Below are positions 10,254 through 19,500 of a stretch of 64,000 bases of DNA, in pieces. The DNA lies in NCBI GenBank assembly GCA_965115815.1, contig OZ220465.1, forward strand, positions 3,286,001 through 3,350,000, read 5' to 3'. The notes beneath the pieces are model-generated. The model saw only the letters and a list, made by a program, of their open reading frames with translations. It was not told where the DNA came from and ran no database searches. Source of the stretch: VXPW01 sp965115815 (GTDB lineage Bacteria > Pseudomonadota > Alphaproteobacteria > TMED109). Position 1 is the stretch's first letter, and every line of letters starts with the position of its first letter. The position numbers and the translations under genes were made by a program.

Positions 10254-10806
10254 GACCAGCCGGCAGCAGACGAAGGAAACCCGCCTTCCCCGCCCCGTGC
10301 GGCCCGGGCAGCCGGAAATCGTCGACTACGAATACGAGCGAAACGGTACGGCCAATCTCTTCCTGGCGTTCGCGCCCAACGAAAATTGGCGTACGGTAAA
10401 GGTCACCGATCGCCGCACGGCGCGGGACTGGGCGCAGTTCATCCGGGAACTCGCGGACGATCCTATCCCCGGAAAGAAGATTGTACTGGTCATGGACAAC
10501 CTGAACACACACGGCCCCGCGTCGTTGTATGAAGCCTTTGCACCCCGGGAGGCCATGCGGGTGCGAAAGCGGTTCGAGTTTCGGTACCCGCCGAAGCACG
10601 GAAGCTGGCTCAACAGGGCCGAAATCGAAATCGGCGCGTTGTCGCGACAGTGTCTTCGACGACGCATTCCTGATCGCGCCACCATGCTGCGGGAGACCGC
10701 GGCGTGGGTCAAGCGCCGCAACGCGGCCGGCGGCACCGTCGACTGGCGGTTCACGACGGCAGACGCCCGGGTGAAACTGAAGTCTCTATACCCATCAATC
10801 CAATGA
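10177..10806 (+). CDS. IS630 transposase, second ORF (DDE catalytic half)
   Basis: The IS630 catalytic domain: first acidic residue in VLVCMDETSRQQT, second in IVLVMDNLNTH, and the glutamate in PKHGSWLNRAEIEI. All three DDE positions are present. The Met at 10177 is probably internal to the frameshifted fusion product, because homology continues upstream as EIKPWLKQYWCIPPS in this frame. Compared with the other copies it has Arg for Met/Thr next to the catalytic Glu. Confidence 0.85.
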   Translation: MAAMEEVLDTYQRDFAEDEVLVCMDETSRQQTKETRLPRPVRPGQPEIVDYEYERNGTANLFLAFAPNENWRTVKVTDRRTARDWAQFIRELADDPIPGKKIVLVMDNLNTHGPASLYEAFAPREAMRVRKRFEFRYPPKHGSWLNRAEIEIGALSRQCLRRRIPDRATMLRETAAWVKRRNAAGGTVDWRFTTADARVKLKSLYPSIQ

Positions 10807-10822
10807 TTCCGTACTACTAGTT

Positions 10823-11017
10823 AGTGTCTGCACGGAAAATTATAACACATTGTATATGAAACCATATTTGGAATCTGGAGAACCGAAGATTCCTTCTTTG
10901 AGGGCATATGACGGCATATTCCGCTGAAATCAGGCTGGATTCGATGAATCTTCGCTCTGTCAATATTGAGTTTTCATTCATGTAATCCGACTCTTAGGGA
11001 TTTTCCGGGCAGACACT
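10823..11017 (+). mobile_element. MITE C, copy C2
   Basis: 195 bp, same family as C1. It is flanked on both sides by AGTT (10819-10822 and 11018-11021), a clean 4-bp target duplication. The right-hand AGTT is also the left target copy of ISNCY element D1, so the two sit back to back. Confidence 0.95.
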
Positions 11018-11235
11018 AGTTAGTGCCCGCCCGAAAATGCCCCTTTCGGATGGTCTGCCGGCGCAATTGCGGGTTGGGACCCTCCCTCGGTGCCCCGTCC
11101 GCTCGGTTTCCGGGGGGATTTCTGCCGATGGGCAGCGGCATCCGGGCTTGTCCCGCCGCGAATCCGGCGGCCGGGGCGAGCGGCTCCGTTCCCGCCTCCG
11201 GCGGGCTTCGCGGATGGGGTGGAAGGAAGCCGCCG

Positions 11236-12960
11236 TCAGGCGGCGCGTCTTCGTCGTCGTTGGGCCCGGGCCCGGGCCTGCCGGTGCAGCAGCAGCCCGA
11301 TTCGGTGGACGTTGAAGGCGGTCACGGACCGTGCCACCATCCGGGCAAACCCGTCCGCCCCATACGACAGGACCCGGTCCCTGCCGCGTGGCTCGAGGTT
11401 GTGGATCGCGGACTCCACGGCCGGATGCTGCCGACGCATCTTCCGGAACGTCGGGTCGGCTTCCCGTTTCCGGTCCGCCTGACCGAGCTTTCCCTTCTTC
11501 GGCAGCACGTTGTGCTCCAGCAGCTCGTCCAGAGTGATCCGGTTGGAGGGGCTGTGAAAGCCCCGATCGAAACTGCACAGGCGGAGGTCGGGGAAGCGAG
11601 CCTGGGCTTCTCGGATCCTGGGCACGGCAGGATCCACGTCTCCGCCTTCCCACAGGACCCGAGGGTGCAGGAGGAAGCCGTGTTGATCCTCCAGCACGGC
11701 CACCGGCACTCCGAGTTCCACCGGCACCCCGGCCTTGCCCTTCACACACCAGCGTGTGTGCTCTTCGAAGATCGAAAACACCTTCTCGCTCTGCGGAATC
11801 TTCTCGCCCTTCCGCAGACAGCGATCCACCTGGTGGATCTGCCGGCGGGCATGCTTGAGGTACGACTCGACCGAACGCACCGTGGGGATCGGGACGCCTC
11901 GCTCCAAAAGCACCGGTACCGTCTCTTCCGCCCGCCGGACCCACGCCCGGCTGGCGTCGAGGTACGCCTTGACCGGCTCCGGACGGGCCCGTCGGGTCTG
12001 CCGAACCTGCTGGAAATGCTGCTGCAGTTTCCGGCTCCCATGCTGCCACTGCCGCCATCCGGACACCCCCAAGCGTACGGCGACGCGACCCGTATCCCGC
12101 ACCAGGCAACGCATCGCATCCCACAACAGGTGGACATCTGTCGGGTAGTGCACATCCGTCTTCACCACGAACGAATCGCAGCGGCCCCGCAGGGGGTCGT
12201 CCGACCGACGGCGGCCCCGGTCGTCCGCGTCGTTCGCGCCGTCCGCGTCGTCCGCGTCGTTCGCGCCGTCCGCGCCGTCCGCGTCGTTCGCGCCGTCCGC
12301 GCCGTCCGCGTCGTTCGCGCCGTCCGCGCCGTTCGTGCCGTTCGTGCCGTTCGTGCCGTTCGCGCCGTCCGCGTCGTTCGTGCCGTTCGTGCCGTTCGCG
12401 CCGTCCGCGTCGTTCGTGCCGTTCGTGCCGTTCGCGCCGTCCGCGTCGTTCGCGCCGTTCGTGACGTTCGTGTCGTCCTTCCGCTTCCGTGTCCGCTTCC
12501 GCTTCCGTACCAGCGCATGGCCTTTCTCCGCGATCAGCTGCGACACCTTCCCCAGCACTTCCGGTGTCAGCAGGCTCACGTTGTCCACCATCGTCTGATA
12601 TCCGTACCAGGTGTGATCCCAGATGTCGGTGTGCCCCAGAAACTTCCGAACCGTCCTGTGCTCGTTCACCAGCTCGTGCAAGTGATCGAAGTCCTAGCCC
12701 AAACCCTGCTTCAGGAGACCCATCACCAGGATCTTCCACAACTCCATGCCGGGACGCCCTCGCAGGCGGGATACCTCGGGAAGGATCCCCTCCTCCAGGA
12801 TCTCGAACCACCGGGCCCGGGTCGACCGGTCGGCATACACGTAGTGAAGGCCACGCAGCATCGGCGGAATGTCATCCCGCGAATATACGTTGATCTCGAT
12901 CTCCTCGATCGCAACCTGGCCCCATTCCAGCTGAGAGCGGACGGTCTCCCGCATGGCCAT
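11236..12960 (-). pseudogene. ISNCY transposase with amber codon, copy D1
   Basis: Homologous along its length to the intact D3 transposase (36541-38454), starting MAMRETVRSQ. A Tyr TAT codon in GLGYDFDHL is TAG here (12694-12696), cutting the protein after 88 residues. A downstream ATG could give the remaining 481 residues without the N-terminal domain. Recognisable transposase blocks are CDSFVVKTDVHYPTDVHLLW, WCVKGKAGVPVELGVPVAV and LRLCSFDRGFHSPSN. Confidence 0.85.
12223..12474 (-). repeat. 9-bp tandem repeat encoding Gly-X-Y triplets (28 units)
   Basis: 28 in-frame nonanucleotides inside the D1 transposase, mainly encoding GTN, GAN, GAD and DAD triplets, between a Lys/Arg-rich stretch (KRKRTRKRK) and DRGRRRSDDP. 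The D3 copy has 49 units; the diverged D2 copy has none. Confidence 0.95.
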
Positions 12961-13098
12961 TCTCCCGAAGATTCCCGAATCCCGCGCGATGTTCCGGCCC
13001 CAGCGGCCGATTCCCGCCCCACAGAGGGATTCTTCACCCCTTCAATAGCACACTTCTATCACTGGAGTCAACTGGTTGTACTTTTTCGGGCGGGCACT

Positions 13099-13724
13099 AG
13101 TTACGTCGGCGAAACAAACGACTCTGCCACCAGCAACGGATTGCCGTACGCAGCCTCCCAGTCGTCGCTGAGACGCCGCTGCATCCGCGACAACGCAAAC
13201 GAGGCAAGACCCCGAAACGCTCGGCGACCTCCCAGAATCACAAATCTCGTGTTGTTTCCGATCAGGTGCAGCCGCTCAAACTGTTCTTTGCGGCGCCAAC
13301 CAATCCAACGGTCCCGCGGCGCACAGCGGAAGGCGCCCGTTTGCCAGCCCGCAGCGCCAATCCACCGCCCGCGCCACGTGAACACGTAGCGCAGGCCTCG
13401 ACCCGCAAACTGCTTGAAACCAAGATAATGATGACGGTCCACCACACGGTTCCAGCGACACACCTCATCCGGCCGCGCCAAGCGCACCACCACATCCCGG
13501 AGCGCAAAACCCTCCGGAGTCGTCTCGAAAACATCCGCGGGTATCTACTCACCCCCCTACTGATGACGAATCGTTTTTCCTGACGGGTTCGGATCCGGCA
13601 TTGTCCCTTGCCCCTTTCACTCGCTCGCGGCCGAGGACCAGAAGTGCGTGTTCCGGCTGACAAGAAGCGGATCGATCTTCGTCATCAGTAGGGGGTGAGT
13701 AGATACATCCGCGGCGCGTTCCAT
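13099..13724 (-). pseudogene. DUF4338 / DruA-like gene remnant
   Basis: With MITE A2 and one 8-bp target copy removed, the minus strand reads MERAADVFETTPEGFALR, then VVVRLARPDEVCRWNRVVD, RHHYLGFKQF, RDRWIGWRRKEQFERLHLI and NNTRFVILGG. This is the pattern of the DUF4338 (Druantia DruA-like) family, found in defence islands and in some transposases. The frame is cut after ESFV by ISNCY element D1, and the rest is not found on the other side. The start ATG (13722-13724) is intact. It is distinct in sequence from the DUF4338 domain of the Tn5-like elements in this window. Confidence 0.7.
13541..13706. mobile_element. MITE A, copy A2 (complete)
   Basis: 166 bp, ends GTATCTACTCACCCC and GGGGGTGAGTAGATAC, flanked by 8-bp direct repeats ATCCGCGG (13533-13540 and 13707-13714). 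It splits codons near the start of the DUF4338 gene. This copy defines the family boundaries. Confidence 0.95.
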
Positions 13725-13763
13725 GACCACCACGGATACCACGCCGCTTTACAAAAAGCCAGT

Positions 13764-13806
13764 GTATCTACTCACCCCTCTACTGATGACGAATCGTTTT
13801 TCCTGA
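13764..13806. mobile_element. MITE A fragment A3
   Basis: Left end only (GTATCTACTCACCCCTCTAC and the next 23 bp), cut by MITE B3. Confidence 0.85.
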
Positions 13807-13904
13807 GAGCCTGTGCGAAAACTATTGAGCGATCCCGATTCTGGTGTCTGCGATGTGGCTGGAGAGTACATCGGGATCAAACAAGCCCATTCCACATCTG
13901 TCAG
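13807..13904. mobile_element. MITE B fragment B3
   Basis: 98 bp matching the left half of the complete MITE B1 at 21544, starting GAGCCTGTGCGAAAACTATT. It is cut at CATCTGTCAG by the left end of the IS66 element. Confidence 0.85.
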
Positions 13905-13912
13905 GTAACTAC

Positions 13913-15391
13913 TCACCCCTTGTTGGGGTCTGGTTGGCCATAGTGCTCGTTGAGGATGTCTGCGGCCTTTCCGTCGAGGGCGATGTGGATGGCGACGAGA
14001 GGGTTGTAGCCGAGTGCCTCCATGGAGGTGAGGAAGCTGGAGCCTCGGCACCATGCGGTTGCGTGGAGCATGGTGCGGAACCATCCGGACACTTTGATCT
14101 TGACCTTGGTCATTCGGATCTTCTGTTCTCCGGCATGGTTGGTGAAGCTGACGTCGGGGTCCTTCATGAAGCGGAGGACGGACGTCTCGTGTTTCACGAG
14201 ACGTTCATGCAGGTTGTGGGCGTCGGACTTTGCGATGCGTCCCCGGGTTCCTTTCGTCCGCGGCGGGATATCGGGCAACTCCTTGGCGCCTTGGGTGAGG
14301 AGGGTGCGGTAGCGCTTGCGCACGGCCCGGCGGTCGGTCTCGTTCAAGGCCTTGGATGCGCTCTGGCCGACCCTGTGGCAGACCTCGCGCAGCAGGCTCT
14401 TCATCCATCGCGCCCAGCGGTAGCCGTTGGACTCGACGACGAAGGCCCGTTCGCGCAGCAGGTGGCTGCCGCACAGCTGGTGGCGGCACTGCTCGTAGCC
14501 CATGTACGCAGCCCAGCAGTCGTGGACCCGGACGCCCTGGTAGCGCGGGAGGATGCCGATCTCTTCGATCGCCTCCCGACCGCGCTTGCGGTGCGGGAAC
14601 TTCACGGTCAGGGTCCCGTCGGTGACGACATGGAGCCATGGGGTCTTGCCGGCGACCCGGAATCCGGTCTCATCGACATGCAAGGCCGGGCGTTGCAGGA
14701 GATGGGCCACGGCGACCTCCTCCCAGGATGCGAGCGCATCCTGAAAGCGCCGGACATAGCCGAGGCAGGTCGCCTCGGAGAGCCTGATGCCGGAGATCGC
14801 GTGCACGAGCGAGACGGCACGGCGCAGGGACAGCATCTGGGCGATCCGCAGGTTGAGGACCAAGGCCTGGATGCGGACACCGTACTGCACGGGCCCCGGC
14901 ATGAGGTCTGGGAACCGGCCCTTGGTCCGGGCCCGGCACTTCGGGCATTCCTTGATCTCGGCGTCGACGCGGCGCTCGACGACTTCGAACACGAGGTCGT
15001 AGAGGACGCGGCGCTCCCGATCGACGGGGTCGACGTCGTCGAGGTCGGCGCCGCAGGCGTCGCAGGCATCGACGGTGATCGTCTCCTGGACGGTGGTCGT
15101 GCGCCGGTGGCCGCCCGTCTGCGGGTTCGGCTTCGGGCCCTTGCCGTGGCTCCCGGTGCGCCGCGCGCTCTCGTCCGGGTCCGTCTGGGACGGCGGCAGA
15201 CCGGAGTTCCGACTCGTCTTGCGCGTGGTCTTCTCCATGAGCACGGCCAGCAGCAGCTGGAGCAGCATCAGCAGGCCGCGGACGAGCGCCTCGCACTCCG
15301 GGTGGACCTTGCCTTGCGTGCGGAGATCCTGGAACCGCTTCTGGAAGGCGTCGACCTCCTGGCGCAGGGAGGTGCCGGCGACGCTCGTCAT
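13913..15391 (-). CDS. tnpC: IS66-family transposase TnpC
   Basis: 492 residues from ATG 15391 (MTSVAGTSLRQEVDAF). The order is IS66-like: a helical N-terminus, the NSGLPPSQTDP motif, and a zinc-finger region (DACDACGADL and ECPKCRARTKG, four Cys). A DDE domain follows with ALHVDETGFRVAGKTPWLHV, then VRVHDCWAAYMGYEQCRHQL with GSHLLRE. The frame is intact, so a protein could be made, but the element lacks one end. The start overlaps the stop of the small ORF upstream (ATGA). Confidence 0.9.
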   Translation of the reverse strand: MTSVAGTSLRQEVDAFQKRFQDLRTQGKVHPECEALVRGLLMLLQLLLAVLMEKTTRKTSRNSGLPPSQTDPDESARRTGSHGKGPKPNPQTGGHRRTTTVQETITVDACDACGADLDDVDPVDRERRVLYDLVFEVVERRVDAEIKECPKCRARTKGRFPDLMPGPVQYGVRIQALVLNLRIAQMLSLRRAVSLVHAISGIRLSEATCLGYVRRFQDALASWEEVAVAHLLQRPALHVDETGFRVAGKTPWLHVVTDGTLTVKFPHRKRGREAIEEIGILPRYQGVRVHDCWAAYMGYEQCRHQLCGSHLLRERAFVVESNGYRWARWMKSLLREVCHRVGQSASKALNETDRRAVRKRYRTLLTQGAKELPDIPPRTKGTRGRIAKSDAHNLHERLVKHETSVLRFMKDPDVSFTNHAGEQKIRMTKVKIKVSGWFRTMLHATAWCRGSSFLTSMEALGYNPLVAIHIALDGKAADILNEHYGQPDPNKG

Positions 15392-15720
15392 CCCGACGCC
15401 TCCACCGCCCGGATTGCCGCCCGCACGGCGAACCGCTCGCCTTCGGGCATCGTCCGGTAGCGCCGCGCCGGCGGCGGGCGCGTCAGGATGCCGCGGCGCT
15501 CCAAGGTCTCCAGCATCCCGAGGCCGGCCCCAACCCTGGAGCCGCCCTTTGCTGTCGTCCAGTGAAGGTGCTCGCAGCGGCCCGAACAGGGGGTCGACTT
15601 CAGGTCGATGATTCGCGGGTCCATGGGGATTCCCGCAGCCACGATTCGACGACAGCATGCGAATCGGCGGGCGCTGGTCAAGCGGTGCGTGGACGACCCG
15701 CCCACGCACCGAAACGTCAC
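15388..15720 (-). CDS. Hypothetical ORF upstream of tnpC in the IS66 element
   Basis: 110 codons as drawn; an internal ATG gives MDPRIIDLKSTPCSGRCEHL. The stop overlaps the tnpC start by 4 nt, which supports it as a genuine co-translated accessory gene. I do not recognise the family. It does not look like TnpA or TnpB of classical IS66. Confidence 0.45.
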   Translation of the reverse strand: MTFRCVGGSSTHRLTSARRFACCRRIVAAGIPMDPRIIDLKSTPCSGRCEHLHWTTAKGGSRVGAGLGMLETLERRGILTRPPPARRYRTMPEGERFAVRAAIRAVEASG

Positions 15721-15895
15721 CTCCTATCCAAGGCTTGCCGGTATGGGAACACCGCCGTCACCGCGACGCACAGATCCGAATGCCCTTGCCCCGCCGGGCG
15801 ATCGACCCGTCGTCGCCTTCGATCCCTACCCTGCCGCCATCCACACCTCCGACGCGGTCCGCCCCGATGGCCCATCTTGGAGAGGGTCCCTCCTA

Positions 15896-16748
15896 GGGCC
15901 TGTTAACGCTATAGAGGCTTGAGGGCATCGACGATGAGCGCGAAGTGGATGAAGAAGGTGAAGACAATATCAAGCTTGTCGAATCTCGTGAAGACACGCC
16001 GAAATCGCTTGATCCTCCGAAACAGGCGCTCGACTTCATTGCGTTTCTTGTACAATTCTCGGTCGTATTCCCACGGTGTGATCCGGTTGGCCTTCGGTGG
16101 GACCACGGGCTCCAGTCCCCGGCCTGCAACCAACGCACGGGTTTCGTCCCCTTCCTAGGCCTTGTCCATCACCAAACAACGTGCAGTATCCGGTAATGCC
16201 ATGCGGTGCAGCAACGTGCGTCCCTGGGGCCCGTCCCCCTCCTGTCCTCCGGACAAGGAAAACCCTACCGCGTTTCGATCATTCGCAGCTACCCGATGAA
16301 GCTTGGTGGTCCAGCCCCCGCGCGACTTCCCGATGGCCTGAGGACCGTGCGTTTCGAGCGCTCCCGTGCCGTCCGGGTGCACCTTCACCACGGTGCTGTC
16401 CAAGGATAGCACCTCGACCTTCACCCGCATGATCTCCAAGCGCTGCAACTCCGCAAACACCCGATCCAGGACGCCTTTCTTCGCCCAGCGGTTCATCCGG
16501 GTGTAGATGGTGTGCCAGTTGCCGAAGTGCGCCGGCAGCCCGCGCCACTTGCATCCCTGCTCGGCCACGTACAGAATCGCGTTGAGAACCGACAGATTAC
16601 TGAGCAAGACATTGCCGCGGTGCTTCGGAAAGACATGAGCGATACGCTCGTACTGGGCTTGCGTGAGTTCCATGACCGGGAATCCTCTCTACGAACCAGG
16701 GATCCGGATTCTATCACATATTCCACCACATAATGCGTTAACAGGCCC
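15896..16748 (-). mobile_element. IS5-family insertion sequence F
   Basis: 853 bp with inverted ends GGGCCTGTTAACGC and GCGTTAACAGGCCC, flanked by TA on each side. It encodes one transposase frame on the minus strand. Decayed pieces of the same transposase occur at 21926-22208 and 24592-24660. Confidence 0.9.
15909..16673 (-). pseudogene. IS5-family transposase with one in-frame amber codon
   Basis: 254 codons in a single frame. The first 172 residues (MELTQAQYERIAHVFPKHRG, then VEVLSLDSTVVKVHPDG with the first catalytic Asp) and the last 82 (RGLEPVVPPKANR to VERLFRRIKRFRRVFTRFDK with the catalytic Glu region) are separated only by TAG at 16155-16157. The homologous remnant at 21990 has GGG at that codon. 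The frame is otherwise intact, so the loss looks recent. Confidence 0.85.
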
Positions 16749-16903
16749 TAGCAACGTCAAGCGCAGATCTCCGGCGGAGGGGAACGGCAGCCCACGGAAC
16801 CCGCTCCACCGGACCGCAGGGCGCGGACCCGCGACATCCGCGCGAGGGGCCCGGTCGCGTTGCGGACCCCTCCCCACAAGGCCGGAACGGGGAGCGGAAG
16901 CCG

Positions 16904-17043
16904 AAGATCGACCCACTTCTTGTCAGCCGAACCCCGTGCATCCGGTCCTTGGCCGCGAGCGAGGGAAAGGGGCACGGAACCATGCCGGATCCGAACCCGT
17001 CAGGAAAAACGATTCGTCATCAGTAGGGGGGGTGAGTAGATAC
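16904..17043. mobile_element. MITE A fragment A4
   Basis: Reverse-orientation copy lacking its left terminal repeat; the right end GGGTGAGTAGATAC is intact at 17043. The 155 bp between IS5 element F and this fragment (16749-16903) show no gene. Confidence 0.8.
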
Positions 17044-17102
17044 AAGCCAGTACCAATACGAATCATCCGGAACCCGCAGAACCCAGCCTTCCAACAAACC
17101 TA

Positions 17103-18199
17103 GCGTGGGATGGCCGTGATCGTGACCCGGGCGCTGGACAACAGCCGGTACGCGGCCTTCTGTGCGGCGGCGGACGGGAAGATCACGGGCAGGGACGCGC
17201 CCGGAGCGTTCTCCCAAGCCCGGCCCATCGCCAGCACCCGCGTGCGCACGCGGCCGTCGGGATGCGAACCGCGGCCGTACTCGATGTCGGCCCAGTCGGC
17301 GTTCCCGGGCCGCCACGGCTCCGACGTGGTACCGAGGACGATGCCCCGCTCCCGAGACAGGACCTCTCGCCAGCCCTCGGCCAAGGGCCGGATCCACACC
17401 GCCTTCGGCGCGGTCGCACGGCCTCCCGGCGGCCGGCCCGAGGTCGGTTCGGCGCGCAGCGGCTCCACCCGGCCGCACGATAGCAGGTGCCGCGGTGCTC
17501 GGATCCCACATACGTGTAGACCGCCTGCGGCCGGGTCCCGTGCGCCGCCTTCCAGTCCGCGGCCAGGCGCGCCGTCGACCGGGCCAGCACGTGCGAGGCC
17601 AACCGGGCGACCCGGACGCCGGGCAGCAGGAGAAAGCGGTGCTGCTGGACCAGCTGCACCAGATTCGCGGCCCGCGCCGTCGCCGACCAGCCGATGGCCG
17701 CGTCCCGGGCCGCCTGATGCCAGCCTGCGGCCGTATACCCGAGGCCGCCGAGACGGCCGTGGCGCGACGACACGACCCAGAAGTTGAGTACCTTCCCCGG
17801 CCGGTGCTTCCAACCCTGCGGATGATGGGTCTCCACCATCTCGCGCCAGCGGCGCCGGTCCGGGGCCGCGCCCACCGGGACCAGGGTGACCGCCCCGAGA
17901 TCCGCCAGCGTGCACGCCAGCTTCCGGTCCGGATAGGTGCGCTCCACCTCGCCGCCCGGACGGCCCGGCGTGCGGCACGGACCCGGCCGCGCCTCGGGCA
18001 GCAGGCACCCCGCCCGCTTCGCGATCCCGGGCAGAACCCCGCGCGCCTGGGACACGCAGGGCTGGCCCCGGGCGTTGCGCCAGTCCTCGCGTTCGCACAG
18101 CTCGCGCGCCAGCGCATGACGCGTCCGGCCGGCCTCGGCCGCCGCCGCCTTCAGCCACTCGACCGTGTCGGCGCGGAGATGTCGAAGTCCGACTTGCAT
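17103..18199 (-). pseudogene. DUF4338-Tn5-like transposase, truncated copy H2
   Basis: Near-identical to the N-terminal 380 or so residues of the full gene at 49858-52287 (start MQVGLRHLRADTVEWLKAAA). It contains the DUF4338 domain and the Tn5-type N-terminal DNA-binding region. A 2-bp insertion after CYRAAGWSRC shifts the frame, and the gene stops at LSSARVT before any catalytic residue. It is embedded in an IS66 remnant. Confidence 0.88.
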
Positions 18200-18251
18200 G
18201 CCGTCACCATGACGGACGGACCGACGCACGTCAAGTGTGGCGGCATGAAAG

Positions 18252-18708
18252 GCTACGATCCGTGCCGCCACCCGCGGTGCGGCCGCCACCTGCTGCGCGA
18301 ACTGGCCTTCGTCGTCGAGTCCCACGGCTACCGCTGGGCGCGATGGATGAAGAGCCTGCTGCGCGAGGTCTGCCACAGGGTCCACCAGAGCGCATCCAAG
18401 GCCTTGAACGAGACCGACCGCCGAGCCGTGCGCACGCGCTACCGCACTCTCCTCACCCAGGGCGCCAAGGAGCTGCCCGACCTCCCGCCGCGGACGAAAG
18501 GAACCCGGGGACGCATCGCAACGTCCGACGCCCACAACCTGCATGAACGTCTCGGGAACCCGAGACGTCCGTCCTCCGCTTCATGAAGGACCCCGACGTC
18601 CGCTTCACCCACCATGCCGGAGAACCGAAGATCCGAATGACCAAGGTCAAGATCAAGGGGTCCGGATGGTTCCGCACCATGCTCCACGCAACCGCATGGT
18701 GCCGAGGC
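18252..18708 (+). pseudogene. IS66 tnpC remnant
   Basis: Opposite strand to the copy at 13913; matches its C-terminal region from the Cys/His segment to GWFRTMLHATAWCRG. Both ends are lost: the left at the end of H2 (CATGAAAG), the right at the group II intron hairpin starting GCCGGGTAGGAGGGG. Confidence 0.85.
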
Positions 18709-19187
18709 GCCGGGTAGGAGGGGTCGTTGCCGAGCCCCTCCCCCCAGTTACGGTAGGAATGCGCATTACTGCGCACCCCCCGCACAGATCCGGACATGGA
18801 CGTTCATCCATCCGGCTCCTACCTCGGGTGCTTGCCGGCAAACCGCGGATCCGGCCATGGGCGGCGGAGGGTGGCGCGCGACCCAGAACTCTCGGCCCTG
18901 CGCTCCCGTCGCTTCCGGTCGAACCTTGCGGCTTTCCGGATCCGGTCCGCCGCCTGAGGCACGCTTACCCGACCCTGCGTTCGGCGCGTGCTTTGGCGTC
19001 CCGAATTCCCCTTGGTTGGGGCCCTTTCCTCCAGCAACTCCGCAGGAGCTGACGCTCCCTTGTTCGCCGCCTTCCCAGGTCGTACGGCCCCATCCGACTT
19101 CTTCAAGCCGTTCGTCCTAGGCTTCGGTTTTCTCCTTCCCTACACGGTCCCGCCACGATCGGCGGGACAGCTTGAAGATCTCCCAGG
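18709..19187 (-). mobile_element. Group II intron fragment: G2 terminal hairpin plus ORF-deleted intron G1-delta-1
   Basis: In minus orientation the 3' end is here. Domain V-like sequence of G1 (GAGCCGGATG...CATGTCCGGATC) and its terminal hairpin end in CCGTAAC at 18747. The G2-type hairpin (18709-18746) follows and abuts IS66 sequence. The 5' part of the intron is replaced by MITE A5 at 19188. It holds the same internal deletion as the copies at 53605 and 61912. The remnant ORF (18819-19106) reads KKSDGAVRPGKAANKGASAP at its start and PWPDPRFAGKHPR at its end. Confidence 0.8.
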
Positions 19188-19301
19188 GTATCTACTCACC
19201 CCCCTACTGATGACGAAGATCGATCCGCTTCTTGTCAGCCGGAACACGCACCTCCGGTCATTGGCCGCGAGCGAGTTAAAGGGGCAAGGGAAAATGCCGG
19301 G
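19188..19301. mobile_element. MITE A fragment A5
   Basis: Left terminal repeat and core; the right end is lost at the border with MITE C3. Confidence 0.85.
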
Positions 19302-19306
19302 TAACT

Positions 19307-19500
19307 AGTGCCTGCCCGGAAACCCCTAAGGGTCGAATTACATGAATGAAAGCTCAATATTGACAGGACGAAGATTCATCGAATCCAGCCTGATTTCAGC
19401 GGAATATGTCGTCATATGCCATCAAAGAAGGAACCTTCGGTTCTCCAGATTCCAAATATGATTGCATATACAATATGTTGTGATTTTCCGTGCAGACACG
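19307..19500 (-). mobile_element. MITE C, copy C3
   Basis: 194 bp in reverse orientation relative to C1. Left flank is AACT; the right end (GACACG) has lost the terminal T and no clean target duplication is seen. Confidence 0.88.

Larger units (their letters stand above)
9412..10817 (+). mobile_element. IS630-family insertion sequence E1
   Basis: 1406 bp with inverted ends GTAGTACGGAA and TTCCGTACTAC, flanked by TA on both sides, the target duplication of the IS630/Tc1 superfamily. The left leader carries five copies of a GTGTCGG-based 10-11 bp repeat (about 9459-9525). The copy E2 has four, which accounts for its 11-bp shorter length. Confidence 0.93.
11022..13098 (-). mobile_element. ISNCY-family insertion sequence D1
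   Basis: 2077 bp with ends AGTGCCCGCCCGAAAA and its complement, flanked by AGTT at 11018-11021 and 13099-13102. It contains one transposase on the minus strand. It is the same element as D3 except for 21 fewer 9-bp units in the internal repeat, which exactly accounts for the 189-bp size difference. Confidence 0.95.
13905..15895 (-). mobile_element. IS66-family element, right end lost
   Basis: The left end GTAACTACTCACCCC has the GTAA terminus typical of IS66. The matching GGGGTGAGTAGTTAC end is not found; the element runs into IS5 element F at 15896, so its 5' end is missing. It carries tnpC and one small upstream ORF. The 170 bp after 15720 have no recognisable gene. Confidence 0.8.

Noticed and set aside
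12223..12474. A collagen-like surface protein gene
   Set aside because: The tract lies in the middle of a transposase frame with recognisable blocks on both sides and no signal peptide.
15909..16157. Separate OrfB of an IS5 element made by frameshifting
   Set aside because: The second part is in the same frame as the first. The break is a single TAG, so no frameshift is needed.
16155..16157. Amber codon reassignment in this organism
   Set aside because: Apparently functional genes (trkA, trkH, the RTX gene) end in TAG at the expected length, so TAG works as a stop. Only local readthrough remains possible.
18819..19106. Independent small basic protein gene
   Set aside because: It is the joined termini of the intron maturase left by the internal deletion. 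It is reported as an intron remnant instead.
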